25,378 nucleotides of DNA from Verrucomicrobiota bacterium (GTDB taxonomy: Bacteria; Verrucomicrobiota; Verrucomicrobiia; Limisphaerales; UBA1100), in assembly GCA_028872645.1 (NCBI GenBank), contig JAPKDK010000011.1:1-25378 (forward strand). Direction: 5' to 3'. Both the position numbers and the translations under genes were made by a program. Of this stretch, positions 8,541-17,184 are shown in pieces. The first letter of the stretch is position 1, and the number at the start of each line of letters is the position of its first letter. The notes under the pieces were generated by a model that saw only the letters and a program-made list of their open reading frames with translations, had not been told where the DNA came from and ran no database searches.

Positions 8541-9149
8541 ATGAAAAAATACACATTAATTTTGGGAACCACCCTGATTGCCTTGTTCACCTTGGTTTTG
8601 GCTTCGTCGGCGAAGGATGCCAAGCCGAAGCCTTACCCGCTGAAAGTCTGCATTGTCTCCGGTGCCAAACTGGGGAGCATGGGGAAGCCGGTGACGATTA
8701 TTCACAAGGGGCAGGACCTGAAATTCTGCTGCAAGGCGGGCATCAAAAAATTCACCAAGGATCCAAAAACATATTTGGTGAACCTCGTTGCGCAACCCGC
8801 CAAACGCGTTGTGCACACGAAGGATTCGCTGGAGGTTGTGAAGGCGCGGCTGGCCAAGGGCACCGCGGTGTTGCTCGATGTGCGCGAACCCTTTGAGTGG
8901 AACGACGGCCACCTCAAAGCCGCCACGCTCGTACCGTTGAGTGACCTTCGCGAGGCCCAGGGCGACACGGATTTTGCCAAGAAACTGGCGAAGAAACTGC
9001 CGCACAACAAAGTGATTTACCTCCACTGCCGCTCCGGCGGCCGCGTGCTCGCCGCCACGCCCATTTTGCGCGCGATGAAATTTGATGTGCGCCCCCTCAA
9101 GGCCGGCTACAGCACACTGGTTAAGGCCGGTTTTGAAAAAGCCAAGTAG
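8541..9149 (+). CDS. Exported YHS-like/rhodanese-domain protein
   Basis: The 202-residue protein begins with a signal peptide (about 1-24, ending ASSAKD). Residues 30-83 form a YHS-like metal-binding domain: CIVSGAKLGSMGKP, LKFCCKAGIKKF and FTKDPKTYL, with cysteines at 37, 63 and 64 as possible Cu/Fe ligands. Residues 95-200 are a rhodanese domain with LLDVREPFEW, DGHLKAA and the active loop HCRSGGR, where Cys163 would carry a persulfide or bind substrate. The combination suggests periplasmic sulfur transfer or metal/thiol handling; the exact role is unknown. The ATG at 8541 has only a weak purine-rich stretch upstream. The gene stands alone between the divergent hydrolase gene and the convergent propeller gene 15 bases downstream. 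Confidence 0.9.
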   Translation: MKKYTLILGTTLIALFTLVLASSAKDAKPKPYPLKVCIVSGAKLGSMGKPVTIIHKGQDLKFCCKAGIKKFTKDPKTYLVNLVAQPAKRVVHTKDSLEVVKARLAKGTAVLLDVREPFEWNDGHLKAATLVPLSDLREAQGDTDFAKKLAKKLPHNKVIYLHCRSGGRVLAATPILRAMKFDVRPLKAGYSTLVKAGFEKAK

Positions 9150-9164
9150 CGGAACGCGTCCGGA

Positions 9165-10097
9165 TTATTTCGCCAACTTTTTTCGAACAAGGGCGGACTG
9201 TTGGTCGTTGAGCACCTGCCAGCAGGCGAGGCCGTTGCCGACGAGATTCCATTCGTCGAATTGCCACACGACTTTCTTGTCGTGGGTGATCTCAAAAATC
9301 TGTGGGTTTTTATCACCTGCGTGGCAGTTGCCGATGATACGGTTGCCGTTGGAGAGTTCCTGCAGGCAGGTCATCCAGCCGAGGCCGATTTCTGTGCCGG
9401 GCACTTTGCCTTTAATTTCCCACACGATTTTTTTGTCGGGTGAAACTTCAACGACACTTTTACCGCCGCCCGAGGCGATGAGGGTGTTGCCGTTCTTAAG
9501 GCGGATGGCACCGTACACGCGCGTTTTAATTAAATAATCCCATACGATTTCGCCTTTGCGGTTGTACTCGGTAACCACGCCGGGTTGTTCGGAGCAGACG
9601 AGCAGCGTGCCGGTGGGCGTGTGGCGCGCCCAACGCGTGTTTTGCGTGCCGCCTTTTTTGAGTGGGAACTGATGGGCAAGTTTGCCGTTTTTATCCACCT
9701 CAATGACGCGGCCCACGCCGCTCTCGACAATCATCGTATTGCCGTTTTTCAAACGCGCAAAGGCGTGCACGTCCACGCGCTTGCCGGCGTTGCCGTTTTG
9801 TTTTGCGGAGTCGTAAGTCCACATCACTTTTTTACCGAGGGTGATTTCTTTGAGCGTGGTCCAAGTGTCGTGAAATAAAATATTTCCGTTCGGCAGCAGA
9901 TGCACATCGTGATGCCCCGTGTGGCCGCGTTGGGGGCCGGCGGTTTTGTGCGACCAAATCACTTCGCCCTTGGCGTCAGTGATGGCGAGAATGTTTTTGC
10001 CGTAGGATGCCCCGACGAGCACCAATCTCTCGGCGTGAGAGGTGAGTGGGGAAAGTGAAAAGGCAAAGGCGGTTAGCAGTGGAAGGAGTGATTTCAT
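9165..10097 (-). CDS. Exported beta-propeller protein (PQQ-like/arylsulfotransferase-like repeats)
   Basis: I start it at ATG 10097 (310 residues), which gives a clean signal peptide MKSLLPLLTAFAFSLSPL ending near SHA; an ATG 14 codons earlier would put a polar stretch in front. The mature part consists of repeated blades of about 40-45 residues. Each carries a variant of L-x-N-G-N: LLPNGNILFHD, RLKNGNTMIVESG, HTPTGTLLVCS, RLKNGNTLIASGGG and ELSNGNRIIGNC. These are linked by G-E/K-K-V-x-W strands such as GEVIWSH, KKVMWTY and KKIVWEIKG. This is the pattern of PQQ-like or arylsulfotransferase-like beta-propellers. I see no obvious catalytic His set, so binding or scaffold function is as likely as an enzyme. 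Stand-alone proteins of this type are common in PVC genomes. Confidence 0.88.
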   Translation of the reverse strand: MKSLLPLLTAFAFSLSPLTSHAERLVLVGASYGKNILAITDAKGEVIWSHKTAGPQRGHTGHHDVHLLPNGNILFHDTWTTLKEITLGKKVMWTYDSAKQNGNAGKRVDVHAFARLKNGNTMIVESGVGRVIEVDKNGKLAHQFPLKKGGTQNTRWARHTPTGTLLVCSEQPGVVTEYNRKGEIVWDYLIKTRVYGAIRLKNGNTLIASGGGKSVVEVSPDKKIVWEIKGKVPGTEIGLGWMTCLQELSNGNRIIGNCHAGDKNPQIFEITHDKKVVWQFDEWNLVGNGLACWQVLNDQQSALVRKKLAK

Positions 10098-10135
10098 TCG
10101 CGTTGAGGATCCTGTTTTTGTTGGGGGTATGCAAA

Positions 10136-10260
10136 TCATTTTAAGCTATCGCGACAAACTCGCAGCATGTTGCCGCCAATAATTTTTCGAATTTCATCAT
10201 CTTTGTATCCGCGTTGCACAAGGCCAACGGTGAAAAGCGGTCAGTTGCTCCAGGCGATTG
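10136..10260 (-). pseudogene. Decayed C-terminus of a membrane dipeptidase (peptidase M19)
   Basis: Read from 10240 to the TGA at 10136-10138, this frame ends with GLVQRGYKDDEIRKIIGG followed by NMLRVCRDSLK. That closely matches the C-terminal signature of M19 renal-type dipeptidases (ARGYS-x-E-D-I-x-K-I-L-G-G-N-F-L-R-V). A stop (TGA, 10241-10243) interrupts it directly upstream, and in a neighbouring frame RLEQLT (from 10256) could be the preceding M19 residues, implying a frameshift. The rest of the gene, including its zinc-binding histidines, is absent. The fragment runs into the propeller gene's leader region. It is probably the relic of a deleted gene. Confidence 0.7.
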
Positions 10261-10270
10261 AAAGGCGGGC

Positions 10271-10288
10271 TTGAGGTTGAGGATTGGA
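10271..10288. repeat. Short TTGAGG simple repeat
   Basis: The sequence TTGAGGTTGAGGATTGGA lies in the gap between the M19 relic and the DUF1501 gene. It resembles the GGTTGAGGGTTGAGGG run at 23690-23718. I associate such TTGAGGG/TTGATGG runs with interspersed simple repeats of Verrucomicrobiota. The rest of this 118-base stretch (10261-10378) shows no intact gene. Confidence 0.4.
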
Positions 10289-10378
10289 TAAAGGCCCGGC
10301 GCGAATGAGTTTGCATGCCGCATCCTTGGCCGATTGGCTGGCGGGGTCAAGCTACACGGCCTAATGATGAATTTGCGG

Positions 10379-11725
10379 TTAGGCAATCAACCCCGTGGCG
10401 ACTTTGCCGCCTTTGGGGCCGGTGAGGCGGTGATGGCGGCCGGCGTGGTGGTAGGTGAGCCGGTTGTGTTCCAGCCCCAACAGGTGGAGGATGGTGGCGT
10501 GGAGATCGTGGAAATGAACTTTGCCATCGACCGCCGCCGAGCCGGTGTCGTTGGTGCGGCCGTGGACGTGGCCGCGTTTGGCACCGCCACCGGCGAGCCA
10601 GAAGGTGAAGCCGCGGGCGTTGTGGCCGGTTTCGTTTTTGCCATCGCCAGGGGTGAGGCCGGGCCGTCCGAATTCGCCGCCCCACACGACGAGCGTTTCA
10701 TCGAGTAATCCGCGCGATTCGAGGTCGCCGAGCAGCGCGGCGATGGGGGCGTCGGTGGTTTCGCAGTTGGCGCGCAGATCGCGCCGATGCCATTTGTGCT
10801 GATCCCAACTGCCGTGGTTCACCTCGATGAACCGCACGCCGGCCTCGGCGAAGCGGCGGGCGAGCAGACATTGGCGGCCAAAATCAGTCGCGCGGCAGGT
10901 GCCAACCGTTTGCTTCACGCCCACGCGGTATCGTTCGAGCGTGGCTTTGGATTCGGTGCTGACGTCGAGCAATTTTGGCGCGATGGTTTGCATTCGGAAA
11001 CCGAGCTCCATCGTTTCGATGATCGACTCAAGCTTGGCATCGTACGGCCGACTCGCGGCATGTTCGCGGTTGAGCGCCTGCACGAGGTCGAGTTGGCGGC
11101 GTTTGTCCGCAGATGCAAGATGCGTGCCGCTGATATTCGGAATGCTGGCCTTAGAAAAATCTTCGCCGTTGATGCCGATCGGCGTGCCCTCGTAGGCTGG
11201 CGGCAGGAATGCGGCGGAGTAAGTGGAGGGCTTGGCGGTGTTGAGGCTGATGAGGCCCGGCAGATTTTGGTTTTCCGTGCCGAGGCCGTAGTTGATCCAC
11301 GCGCCCATGCTTGGGCGGCGGCGGAGGCGTTCGCCGGTGTGCAGCTGTAAAAACGATTGCGCGTGGTTGCCGGTATCCGCGTGCATGCCGTTGATGACGC
11401 AGAGTTTGTCCGCGTGCTTGGCGGTCTCGGGCAGCAACTCGGAAATCCACAGGCCACTGTCGCCATGTCGTTTGAAATCAAACACCGATCCCGGATGCGC
11501 GGCGTTGGTCAGCTGCGGTTTGTAATCAAACGTATCCATGTGCGCCGGGCCGCCGGACATGCAAAGAAAAATTACACGCTTGGCGCGAGCGGGCAGCGGC
11601 GGCGGCTTGGGCGCGAGCGGTTTTGCGGCTTCCGCCAACAAGGCCGACATCGCGAGGTAGCCAAAACCACACGAGGCCTGCCGAAGCATATCACGGCGCG
11701 AAATGGATGTGGGCTGTGCGTTCAT
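10379..11725 (-). CDS. DUF1501 family protein, Tat-exported, divergent subgroup
   Basis: The start is ATG 11725, which shares one base with the upstream stop (TGATG); it gives 448 residues. The twin-arginine leader is SISRRDMLRQ (arginines 10 and 11). The family marker LVVWGGEFGRPGLTPGDG replaces the TEFGRMP form seen in the other two DUF1501 proteins here, and GKNETGHNARGFTFWL stands where they have KGRDHNP. DLHATILHLLGLEHNRLTYH and the closing GPKGGKVATGLIA complete the C-terminus, which lacks the LTDVHGHVI ending. These shifts mark a separate subfamily with its own partner, the LamG-containing DUF1549/DUF1553 protein. It is expected in the periplasm, as a possible metal-dependent hydrolase of the alkaline phosphatase superfamily; substrate unknown. 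Confidence 0.93.
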   Translation of the reverse strand: MNAQPTSISRRDMLRQASCGFGYLAMSALLAEAAKPLAPKPPPLPARAKRVIFLCMSGGPAHMDTFDYKPQLTNAAHPGSVFDFKRHGDSGLWISELLPETAKHADKLCVINGMHADTGNHAQSFLQLHTGERLRRRPSMGAWINYGLGTENQNLPGLISLNTAKPSTYSAAFLPPAYEGTPIGINGEDFSKASIPNISGTHLASADKRRQLDLVQALNREHAASRPYDAKLESIIETMELGFRMQTIAPKLLDVSTESKATLERYRVGVKQTVGTCRATDFGRQCLLARRFAEAGVRFIEVNHGSWDQHKWHRRDLRANCETTDAPIAALLGDLESRGLLDETLVVWGGEFGRPGLTPGDGKNETGHNARGFTFWLAGGGAKRGHVHGRTNDTGSAAVDGKVHFHDLHATILHLLGLEHNRLTYHHAGRHHRLTGPKGGKVATGLIA

Positions 11726-14634
11726 CAATCGATGTACCGAAATTCCGAGGTCGTCAGTAGCGCCTGACAAATAGTAGCCCAGATTGACGTTTCGTTTTCG
11801 GGATTGCCTGTTTCAGTTTGCAAAGTGTTTACCAGTTTAATGACCCGCTGCGTTTCAGTCCGACTAGGATCTCGCTGTAGCGCGCGGCGGAAGGCCCAGC
11901 GCACACGGCTGGCGGGATCGGCTCCGGCCTTGTCGAGCAGTTGGACGGCGAACCGGCGCGACTGCTTCACCACCATCTCGTTGTTCATCAAATACAACGC
12001 GCTGGTCGGTGCGGTGGTGACGTGGCGTTGGCCCATGGGTTTCACGCCGGTGGGCAGATCGAAGGCGGAAAGCTCCGGCGGCGGCGCGTGGCGCAGCAGG
12101 CAAAGGTAAATGCTGCGGTGCGTGCTGGGGCGATGGATGACGGCTGATTCGCCGGGAGGCCAGTTGATCAGCACGTCGAGCTGGCTGACATCGGAGCCGT
12201 GGCGCGGGGCGCGGTTCAGCTGGCCGCTGGCGGCGAGGATGCTGTCGCGCACGCTTTCGGCATCGAGGCGGCGGCGGTGGTGGCGCGCGAGCCACCGGTT
12301 GTCGGGATCGGCCCGCACCTGCGCGGCGGTGGGTTGGCTGCCGAGTTGGTAGGTGCGGCTGAGGACGATAGCGCGGATGAGTTTTTTGACGGACCACTTT
12401 TCGGCTATGAACCGCTGCGCCAAATGATCGAGCAATTCCGGATGTGTTGGGCGCGCGCCGTACACGCCAAAGTCATCGGGCGTGTCAACGATTGCCCGGC
12501 CGAAGAGGTGCAGCCAAACGCGGTTGACCATCACGCGTGCGGTGAGTGGATGCGACGGATGCGTGAGCCACTGCGCGAGTTGTCGGCGGCCGCTTTGTTT
12601 GGAGTCAATGCTCACCGCGTCGGCCATTTTCGTGGCTGAGAGAAACCCGCGTGGGACGGCCTCGCCGAGCTTGTTGGATTCACCGTTCTTGTTGATCTTG
12701 GCATCGGCTGGTTTTTTGCCCTCGCGTACGCCCATGGCCAGATTGCCCGGCGCGGGCTTGGGCGATTTTTGCGGCGCCAATTTTTTGCCACTGCCTTTGG
12801 GTCGGCCCGATGCGGTGTGCAACTGCAAAATCTCCGCGGGGTCGAGTGCACGTGGGAACAGCGCAAACTCCGCCATATTGCCCTCGAGGGTGAGGCTGAA
12901 ATAGTCGTTGCGACCGCCAATGAAAATATCGCGCGCTCCCCGAGTGGTCACCGGCATTTCCGTCTTCAATTCCGACTCGGCATTTCCGTTGAGGTAAAGC
13001 GTTGCACGTTTGCCATCGCGGACAAATACCAGATGATTCCACGTGTTCGGCGGCACAATGGTTTTGCCTTTGATCGATACGCCGCCGTTGCCATTGAAGA
13101 CAAACAGTTTTCCCGCGTGTGGATTATTTTTGTAATTGCCGCCAATGCCCACCTGATCGCCGGGCGCACCGTTGGCACCCTTGGGGCCGCGCGAAAAAAG
13201 ATAGGCCGTCACGGCCCGCGCGTTGTTCTCGAGATCATTGCGAAACCAAAACGAGACGGTGTACGCATCGACATTTTTTTTGAGCTGCCCCTCGAGCCAA
13301 CCCCCGCCAAAAGCGCCGGCGTTGTCGGTGGAAAATTTAACGTCTTGTTTCACCGTGAACCCTTTCGGTGCGGACTGGAAATTCAGGTGCAACTCCGGTT
13401 TCAGAGCATCAATCGCCGTGTGATAATTCTCGGCAAATTTCGGTACGCCGGCGGTGGCCGCCAATGTGGGGTCCGGTCTTGCGTCCTTGCGCGTCATTGT
13501 TTTTAGCTGATGCAATGCGGTGGCCGGTGCGGTGAGTTTTTCGTTGGCGGCTTTGCCCCAGAGGGTTTCGGTGCTGGTGAAGATTCCGGCCAACGCGTAG
13601 TAATCGCGCGTGGGGATGGGGTCGTGTTTGTGATCGTGGCAGCGCGCGCACGCCACGCTGAGGCCCATCACCGCGGTGCTCACCACGTTGATTTGGTCCG
13701 CCACCACGTCCATATCGAAATTTTGATTCATCGCCTTGGCCGGCTTGGATCCGATGGCGAGAAATCCGGTGGCCACGAGGTTGCGGTCGCGCTCGGGTTC
13801 GCTCTTGGCCGGCAATAAATCTCCGGCAATTTGTTCGGTGAGAAAACGATCGTATGGTGTGTCGCGGTTGAACGCCTCGATCACGTAATCGCGATAGCGC
13901 CATGCGTGCGGGAAAGAGGCGTTGCGGCCAAGGCCGTCGTTGCCGTTGGATTCGCCAAAGCGCGCCAGATCCAGCCAATGCCGCCCCCAACGCTCGCCAA
14001 AATGCGGCGAAGCGAGCAGTTGATCGACCAGTTTTTCGACCGCCTTCGAGCGATCATTCGCGTACTCTTTTCGGAACGCTTCTACCGCCTCAACTGTGGG
14101 CGGCAAACCGGTGAGGTCGATATACATCCGTCGAATCAACACTGTCGGCGTGGCGTCGTCCGCGGGCTTTAGTTTCTCCTGCGCCAACCGCGCGAGCACA
14201 AACCAATCCAGCGGATCACGCGCCCAGCGGGAATTTTTGACGCGGGGGACAATCGGTTGGGAGATCGGCTGGAACGCCCAAAGCGAATCGTTGGTCTGCG
14301 GATCTGCCGCGGCCGGCCACGGCGCACCGAGTTTTATCCAGCGCTCGAAGTCACGAATCACCTGTTCGGCCAGCGGTTTGTGGTGCGGTTTCTTTTCCGC
14401 CGCGCGCAGCATCGCCACAATCACTGCCGCCTCGGCGACCGCCAACGGCGCATCGAGCTTCACCGTGTTGTTTGTTTTCGCCGAGTGGCATTCCAAACAC
14501 TGTTTAGCCAACACCGGCCGAATTTGCGTCTCAAAAAAATTGCGGTCTTTTGGCGAAATGCTCTCGGCATTCACAACCATTGCTTCATCAATCAGCAATG
14601 GAAGCAACAACAGGATGAACGCACGTGAACTCAT
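11725..14634 (-). CDS. Exported cytochrome/DUF1549/LamG/DUF1553 protein
   Basis: The 969-residue protein starts at ATG 14634 with a signal peptide (about 1-23). The PSCyt1 haem motif CLECH is at 46-50. DUF1549 follows, with IRRMYIDLTGLPPT (168-180), SPHFGERWGRHWLDLARFGE (209-228) and a second CARCHDH motif at 329-335. Residues about 410-610 form a LamG/concanavalin-like sandwich (YTVSFWFRND, NTWNHLVFVRDGKRATLYLNG, MAEFALFPRALDPAEI), probably a carbohydrate- or ligand-binding module. The rest is DUF1553, with HPLTARVMVNRVWLHLFG, RRRLDAESVRDSILAASG and the ending LLTTSEFRYID. The cytochrome domain is short: where relatives have the distal ligand in MPP, this one reads EKKPHHKPLA, so haem ligation may differ. 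The stop shares one base with the DUF1501 start. The function is probably in extracytoplasmic polymer use (inferred). Confidence 0.94.
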   Translation of the reverse strand: MSSRAFILLLLPLLIDEAMVVNAESISPKDRNFFETQIRPVLAKQCLECHSAKTNNTVKLDAPLAVAEAAVIVAMLRAAEKKPHHKPLAEQVIRDFERWIKLGAPWPAAADPQTNDSLWAFQPISQPIVPRVKNSRWARDPLDWFVLARLAQEKLKPADDATPTVLIRRMYIDLTGLPPTVEAVEAFRKEYANDRSKAVEKLVDQLLASPHFGERWGRHWLDLARFGESNGNDGLGRNASFPHAWRYRDYVIEAFNRDTPYDRFLTEQIAGDLLPAKSEPERDRNLVATGFLAIGSKPAKAMNQNFDMDVVADQINVVSTAVMGLSVACARCHDHKHDPIPTRDYYALAGIFTSTETLWGKAANEKLTAPATALHQLKTMTRKDARPDPTLAATAGVPKFAENYHTAIDALKPELHLNFQSAPKGFTVKQDVKFSTDNAGAFGGGWLEGQLKKNVDAYTVSFWFRNDLENNARAVTAYLFSRGPKGANGAPGDQVGIGGNYKNNPHAGKLFVFNGNGGVSIKGKTIVPPNTWNHLVFVRDGKRATLYLNGNAESELKTEMPVTTRGARDIFIGGRNDYFSLTLEGNMAEFALFPRALDPAEILQLHTASGRPKGSGKKLAPQKSPKPAPGNLAMGVREGKKPADAKINKNGESNKLGEAVPRGFLSATKMADAVSIDSKQSGRRQLAQWLTHPSHPLTARVMVNRVWLHLFGRAIVDTPDDFGVYGARPTHPELLDHLAQRFIAEKWSVKKLIRAIVLSRTYQLGSQPTAAQVRADPDNRWLARHHRRRLDAESVRDSILAASGQLNRAPRHGSDVSQLDVLINWPPGESAVIHRPSTHRSIYLCLLRHAPPPELSAFDLPTGVKPMGQRHVTTAPTSALYLMNNEMVVKQSRRFAVQLLDKAGADPASRVRWAFRRALQRDPSRTETQRVIKLVNTLQTETGNPENETSIWATICQALLTTSEFRYID

Positions 14635-14728
14635 TTTTCCAGCCGCAGCATAAGGATTTTAATGTGCTGGGTCAAATCCGAAAGGAGGGGTTGGCAACCA
14701 TGATAATTAGCGAGGGCATGCGAATCCA

Positions 14729-15661
14729 TCAAACATCATCGATGGTTTTGATGCGTTTGGCCAAATCCCCCAGTTGATCCTCGGGATCAAAGAGCAACGG
14801 ATAAAAATCGCCCGCCATTTTTTCGCCTTTGGGCAGCATTGGGAAATTTGAGGTGCCGGGGGTGTGGCCGCCTTCGAAATTAGAGGTCACGCCATCGGCG
14901 AGTACGTTGATGACGGTGGCCCGGCGCGGGCGGTTGGATTTGTTTTCGTACGAGCCGTGCATCATCAGCGGGTGATGAAAACTGCACTCACCTTTTTTCA
15001 GCACGACGGGGCATTGGTTTTCGAAATCGGAAACCTGTTCCGGTGTGAGCACTTCGCGGACGGAATCCATATCGCCGGCAAGGCCGGTTTTTTCCAGCAA
15101 GCCCCATCGATGGCTGCGCGGGATGTAGTGCAGGCAGCCGTTTTCCTCAGTGGCATCGTCGAGCCCAATCCAGCAGGTGAGGTGGGCCATTGGTTGGGTC
15201 CACGTCCAATAGGAAAAATCCTGATGCCACGCCACTACGCCGCCATGTTTTGCTGGCTTGCTGAAAAGTTGGTCGTGGAACAGCCGAAATTTTTTGCCCA
15301 GCAATTGATACGCTGGCAACAGAAAGGCGGGGTTCCAAAGAATGTCGTGAAACGCCGGCCGAACCCGCCACGCGCCCAACGCGTGGAATAAAACCGAATC
15401 GGAGGCGCCCGATTCGTTGCTGTGATATTCGTAAAACAACTCGTGGCCCTCGTGATGGGGATCGGTCATCTCCGCCAACTCCACCCGCAACGCCTCAATC
15501 TGATCGTCGCTCAACAGCCGAATGCCATTCACAAAACCTTTTTCTTGAAAATGCTCCAACTGCTCTTTAGTGAGTAGAAAGCGCTCCCAATCTTCCGGAG
15601 CTTTTGGCGGGGGAAACAAGTCGGTGATGGGTTTGTGCCGCGAGGCGAGGTCGTTGCTCAT
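14729..15661 (-). CDS. Phytanoyl-CoA dioxygenase (PhyH) family non-haem iron oxygenase
   Basis: The 310-residue protein has the Fe(II)/2-oxoglutarate site of the PhyH family. The H-x-D pair is in VAWHQDFSYW (His146, Asp148), the distal His is His235 in HPLMMHGSYEN, and a 2-oxoglutarate-binding Arg lies in RPRRATVINV (246-247). CWIGLDDATEENGCLHYIPRSH is the typical core strand and loop. There is no signal peptide, so it is cytoplasmic, unlike most neighbours. Family members hydroxylate small molecules such as acyl-CoAs, ectoine or phosphonates; the substrate here cannot be read from sequence. The ATG at 15661 lies 38 bases after the DUF1501 stop, and the next gene on the strand starts 94 bases further on, so it may be part of a longer transcript. 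Confidence 0.93.
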   Translation of the reverse strand: MSNDLASRHKPITDLFPPPKAPEDWERFLLTKEQLEHFQEKGFVNGIRLLSDDQIEALRVELAEMTDPHHEGHELFYEYHSNESGASDSVLFHALGAWRVRPAFHDILWNPAFLLPAYQLLGKKFRLFHDQLFSKPAKHGGVVAWHQDFSYWTWTQPMAHLTCWIGLDDATEENGCLHYIPRSHRWGLLEKTGLAGDMDSVREVLTPEQVSDFENQCPVVLKKGECSFHHPLMMHGSYENKSNRPRRATVINVLADGVTSNFEGGHTPGTSNFPMLPKGEKMAGDFYPLLFDPEDQLGDLAKRIKTIDDV

Positions 15662-15699
15662 TCGACTGAAAACTAGCAGTGAAGTTACGCAGCGTCGAG

Positions 15700-17184
15700 T
15701 CAGTCAATCAATTTTTTAATCACGTGCCCGTGCACGTCGGTCAGGCGGCGGTCGATGCTGTTGTGGCGGAGGGTCAGTCGTTTGTGGTTGATGCCGAGGA
15801 GGTGGAGCATGGTGGCGTGGAGGTCGTAAACTTGCGTGGGGTTCGCGCGGTCCTGCGGTTTGTAGCCCCACTCGTCGCTTTCGCCGGCGGTAGTGCCGCC
15901 GCGGATGCCGCCGCCGCAGAGCCAGTTGGTGAACACGTATGGGTTGTGGTCGCGGCCTTTGCTGCCTTGGGTGCTCGGCATGCGGCCGAACTCGGTGGTC
16001 CAGTGGATGATGGTGTCCTCGAGCAGTCCGCGTTGTTTCAAATCCTGAATGAGTCCGGCGGCACCGCGGGCCATGCCGAGGGCGAGGGGGGCGTGGTCGC
16101 GCTCGATGTCCTCGTGGCTGTCCCAGTTGCGGCGAGGGAAACTGTTGTCGTTGCCGGACCAAATTTGCACGAAGCGCACACCGCGCTCGATGAGCCGCCG
16201 CGCCATTAAACATTTGCGGCCAAAGTATTCCGTCTCCTCGGGCGCGTTGATTTTGTCGGGATACTTTTTTTGCATCCGGTCGAGGCCGTAAAGCTTGAGC
16301 ACGTGCGCGGGTTCCTTCGCGATGTCCAGTGCCTCAGTGGCGGAGAGTTGCAGGCGCGCGGCGAGTTCGTAGGTTTGAATGCGCGCCTCAAGTCGGTCAT
16401 CGCCCGCGCGGCTTTTAGCGTAGCTGGCGTTGAGGCGGTTGATGAGGTCGATGCCGGCGCGATGGCTTGCCTTCGTCACAAACTCCGCCTTTGGATGCAA
16501 GTCGGGGATTGGGTTTTCGCGTTGGGGGAAAATGGTAGTGCCCTGAGTATTGGTCGGCAGAAAAGCACTGGCCCAGTTCTTGGGACCATTTGAGGCGTAG
16601 CCACGATGATCGGGCAACACGACAAAGGTCGGCAGGTTTTCATTCTCGCTGCCCAGCGCGTAGCTCACCCACGCGCCCATTCCAGGAAAGCCAGGTCTCT
16701 GAAAACCTGTGGCCTGCAAATACGTGGCCTGACTGTGGACGCCCGTCTTGCCGACAAGATTATGGACGAACGCCATCTCATCCACCACCGCGCCCAGAGG
16801 TGCGACGATATCCGAAATATATTTGCCGCCTTGACCGTAGCGCTTGAATTCAAATGGCGACCGCATCCACGGGCCGAGCCCGTTCTGGAACGCCTCCACA
16901 TGCTCGCCAAAATCACTCTTCTCGCCGTGATGCTTGATGAGCGCCGGCTTAAAATCAAACGTATCCAAATGACTCGCCGCCCCGCCCATGAAAAGCTGAA
17001 TGACGCGCTTCGCCTTGGGCGGATGATGCAACGTGCCACTGAGCATTCCGCTGCCGAGCAACGGCTCCCGTCCCAGCATCGAAGCCAACGCCAAGCCCCC
17101 AAGCCCTCCGCCTGATTGCCAAAGGAAATCTCGACGGCTCTTGGGAGCCTTAGTCAGTGCTTGATGGAATGGAGAATCATTCAT
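15700..17184 (-). CDS. DUF1501 family protein, Tat-exported, partner gene apparently lost or displaced
   Basis: The 494-residue protein starts at ATG 17184 with twin-arginine leader KSRRDFLWQSGGGLGGLAL (arginines 17 and 18). Family motifs are HWTTEFGRMPSTQGSKGRDH, VYDLHATMLHLLGINHKRLT and the ending LTDVHGHVIKKLID, close to the protein at 1212-2672. The metal-binding His/Asp positions look intact. Unlike the other two DUF1501 genes here, no DUF1549/DUF1553 gene directly precedes it. Instead the stop of a broken coding tail (17177-17179) overlaps its start by eight bases, and beyond that lies the AT-rich DUF1552 module. A 41-codon relic at 21220-21345, just after a DUF1553 gene, resembles this protein's first 36 residues. 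It is expected in the periplasm; reaction unknown. Confidence 0.93.
   Translation of the reverse strand: MNDSPFHQALTKAPKSRRDFLWQSGGGLGGLALASMLGREPLLGSGMLSGTLHHPPKAKRVIQLFMGGAASHLDTFDFKPALIKHHGEKSDFGEHVEAFQNGLGPWMRSPFEFKRYGQGGKYISDIVAPLGAVVDEMAFVHNLVGKTGVHSQATYLQATGFQRPGFPGMGAWVSYALGSENENLPTFVVLPDHRGYASNGPKNWASAFLPTNTQGTTIFPQRENPIPDLHPKAEFVTKASHRAGIDLINRLNASYAKSRAGDDRLEARIQTYELAARLQLSATEALDIAKEPAHVLKLYGLDRMQKKYPDKINAPEETEYFGRKCLMARRLIERGVRFVQIWSGNDNSFPRRNWDSHEDIERDHAPLALGMARGAAGLIQDLKQRGLLEDTIIHWTTEFGRMPSTQGSKGRDHNPYVFTNWLCGGGIRGGTTAGESDEWGYKPQDRANPTQVYDLHATMLHLLGINHKRLTLRHNSIDRRLTDVHGHVIKKLID

Noticed and set aside
9150..9164. Possible terminator between the convergent rhodanese and propeller genes
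   Set aside because: The CGGAACGCGTCCG stretch is only an imperfect palindrome and lacks a following T-run.
12769..13506. Plus-strand open frame of 245 codons
   Set aside because: It is antisense to the LamG region of the gene at 11725-14634 and has no recognisable motif.
14689..14699. GGTTGGCAACC palindrome in the gap between the PhyH gene and the LamG-containing gene
   Set aside because: Five-base arms around one base are too short to support an operator or terminator call without a second copy or other evidence.
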